From contig JNDT01000529.1 in NCBI GenBank assembly GCA_000697055.1, forward strand, positions 1 to 18,223: a stretch of 18,223 nt of DNA, given 5' to 3'. This stretch comes from Saksenaea vasiformis B4078. Lineage: Eukaryota; Mucoromycota; Mucoromycetes; Mucorales; Saksenaeaceae. A program made the position numbers and the translations under genes. The notes below the pieces were generated by a model that saw only the letters and a program-made list of their open reading frames with translations, had not been told where the DNA came from and searched no databases. Positions 17,330 to 18,223 of the stretch are shown piece by piece. Each line of letters begins with the position of its first letter. The first letter of the stretch is position 1.

Positions 17330-17838
17330 ATGACAACAGCTCCCGTAACGAGTCCTGAAAAGGAAACAAAGACCGTACTCCAACGCGAATATCACGAAAA
17401 CAAATCTTCCACTTACTGGCTCCCAAAGGATGAAAGAGAGCAGTACCGTCTTAACAGGGTAGAAACAACCGAAGACCGCCTTTAAGCGCAGAATAATAAT
17501 CTCTCTCTTTTCCCTCAATAGCAACACGAAGCCATGAAACGATTGTTTGACGGGTAAATTTTTTTCTTCTAGAAAATTCATGGTGTCATTTACATGACTT
17601 TCTCAGTATCGTCTTGCCGAAAATCTCTGAATTGGTACAACTCTCTCAGGGAGCCAATGTGCTTGATGTTGGTTGTGGATCAGGTGCTTGGATCAAGGTT
17701 TGTCGCATACCAATCTTCGTTTCCCTTTCTTATTTAATGCAACAACAGGATATGGCCCAACAGTACCCAAACTCCAGTTTTGTGGGCGTAGACCTGGTGG
17801 ATGCTGTCAAAGACAACACTGCGGGAAAACTCCGGTAA
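17330..17838 (+). pseudogene. Second methyltransferase copy, truncated by a mobile element
   Basis: Exons 17330-17458, 17522-17553 (again a 32-nt microexon), 17607-17697 (91 nt, as in copy 1) and from 17749 onward mirror the intact gene. Protein landmarks are MTTAPVTSPEKETKTVLQRE, KSSTYWLPKDEREQYRLNR, VLDVGCGSGAWI and YPNSSFVGVDLVDAVKD. All splice sites up to that point look functional, and no stop occurs until the sequence departs from copy 1 at about 17828, where TAA follows GKLR. The remaining half of the enzyme, including later SAM-fold strands and the C-terminal region, is absent from the window, displaced or deleted by the CACTA-like terminus beginning at about 17839. Confidence 0.85.
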
Positions 17839-18073
17839 CACTACGGTTACTTCTGGTTAAAAACGGTGACTTTTCGGGGATTTGGGCAAAACTACCGAAT
17901 ACGTTCGGTAGTAATTGGTTAAATTCCGGTTAATGAAATGGGTACCAGAATTTTTGGTCGAATTCGGTCGAATTCGGTCATCGACGACTTAGCATTTTTT
18001 TCTTTTCGTTTTACCATCGACATGCCCGGTTGATTTCGGTGATATTCGGTTATTTAGGACTAAGTTTTTTTTA
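17839..18073. repeat. CACTA-like terminus with CGGTT-rich subterminal repeats
   Basis: Starting CACTACGGTTAC at 17839, the stretch repeats CGGTTA, CCGGTT and ATTCGGT motifs in both orientations. It includes a perfect 9-bp inverted repeat (17891-17899 and 17904-17912) and two tandem copies of GGTCGAATTC (17956-17975). Read outward-in, it parallels the 1690-1913 terminus: both begin CACTACGG, then an A/T stretch and a CTGG. It interrupts the methyltransferase copy. The far end of the element is beyond the window. Confidence 0.55.
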
Positions 18074-18223
18074 TTAAATTTTTCTGATGTCCCCGATGGA
18101 GATCTCTTGCATTGACATGCTCGGGAACACGTAGTGGCCCCTCATGGCACTCGTCGTGGAAGGCAGAACTCCCACCAAGTAGTCGATGTACTCAGCCTTT
18201 GTGACGTACAGCTTTCGCTGTCG
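18074..18223 (-). CDS. Transposon-encoded protein, C-terminal end (partial)
   Basis: An uninterrupted minus-strand frame enters from the right edge and ends at TAA 18074-18076. It reads RQRKLYVTKAEYIDYLVGVL, PSTTSAMRGHYVFPSMSMQE, ISIGDIRKI. Being immediately inside the CACTA-like terminus, it is probably the last exon of an element gene pointing toward that terminus, the same layout as the gene ending at 1519 relative to the terminus at 1913. The family cannot be named from 49 residues. Confidence 0.5.
   Translation of the reverse strand, partial: RQRKLYVTKAEYIDYLVGVLPSTTSAMRGHYVFPSMSMQEISIGDIRKI

Noticed and set aside
17839..18060. Repeated short motifs that might be a CRISPR array
   Set aside because: Units are degenerate, occur in both orientations and have no regular spacing or unique spacers; the genome is eukaryotic. 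Transposon subterminal repeats fit better.

Overview
The window looks like nuclear DNA of an early-diverging fungus, most likely a Mucoromycota (Mucorales-type) genome. The evidence is genes split by many very short introns (about 41-73 nt) with GTAAGT/GTATGT-like donors, CTAAT/CTGAC-like branch sites and YAG acceptors; an EBP-type sterol isomerase; a Fanzor gene; and abundant decayed DNA transposons. The taxonomic call is inference.

Left part (1-5.8 kb) is mobile DNA. A decayed minus-strand gene of transposon character (40-859) and a decayed plus-strand gene (838-1519) lie inside an element that appears to end at about 1913 with a palindrome-rich subterminal zone and a CACTA-like terminus (TAGTG). 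Next to it, on the minus strand, is the most notable locus: a multi-exon Fanzor gene (2308-5217), a eukaryotic TnpB-like RNA-guided nuclease. It has recognisable RuvC-I, RuvC-II-like, zinc-ribbon and RuvC-III parts plus an N-terminal zinc knuckle, but carries at least two nonsense codons and three frameshifts. The roughly 250 bp downstream of its stop codon is a candidate right end / guide-RNA (omega-RNA) region with a repeated 13-mer.

Middle part (5.8-13.4 kb) is more gene-like: a small type I membrane protein (minus, 5812-6267), a 784-aa coiled-coil protein in eight exons (7220-10152), an EBP-type sterol isomerase (minus, three exons, 10308-11049), a small ACT-domain protein (minus, 11101-11517), and a seven-exon SAM-dependent methyltransferase (plus, 12205-13415). 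The last three genes reconstruct without a break.

Right part (13.4-18.2 kb) holds degraded sequence and a second copy of the EBP-ACT-methyltransferase block. In that copy EBP and ACT are wrecked, a small unknown ORF between ACT and methyltransferase is open (its counterpart in copy 1 is decayed), and the methyltransferase is intact through its fourth exon, then cut by another CACTA-like terminus at about 17839. A third relic of the methyltransferase 3' end sits at 15200-15375, so the block has been copied at least twice. A decaying multi-exon gene (13471-14215), a pogo/CENP-B-like helix-turn-helix fragment (14967-15165) and an unidentified pseudogene (15427-16020) fill the spaces. All intron calls were made by eye from splice signals and frame continuity; no search or alignment program was run.
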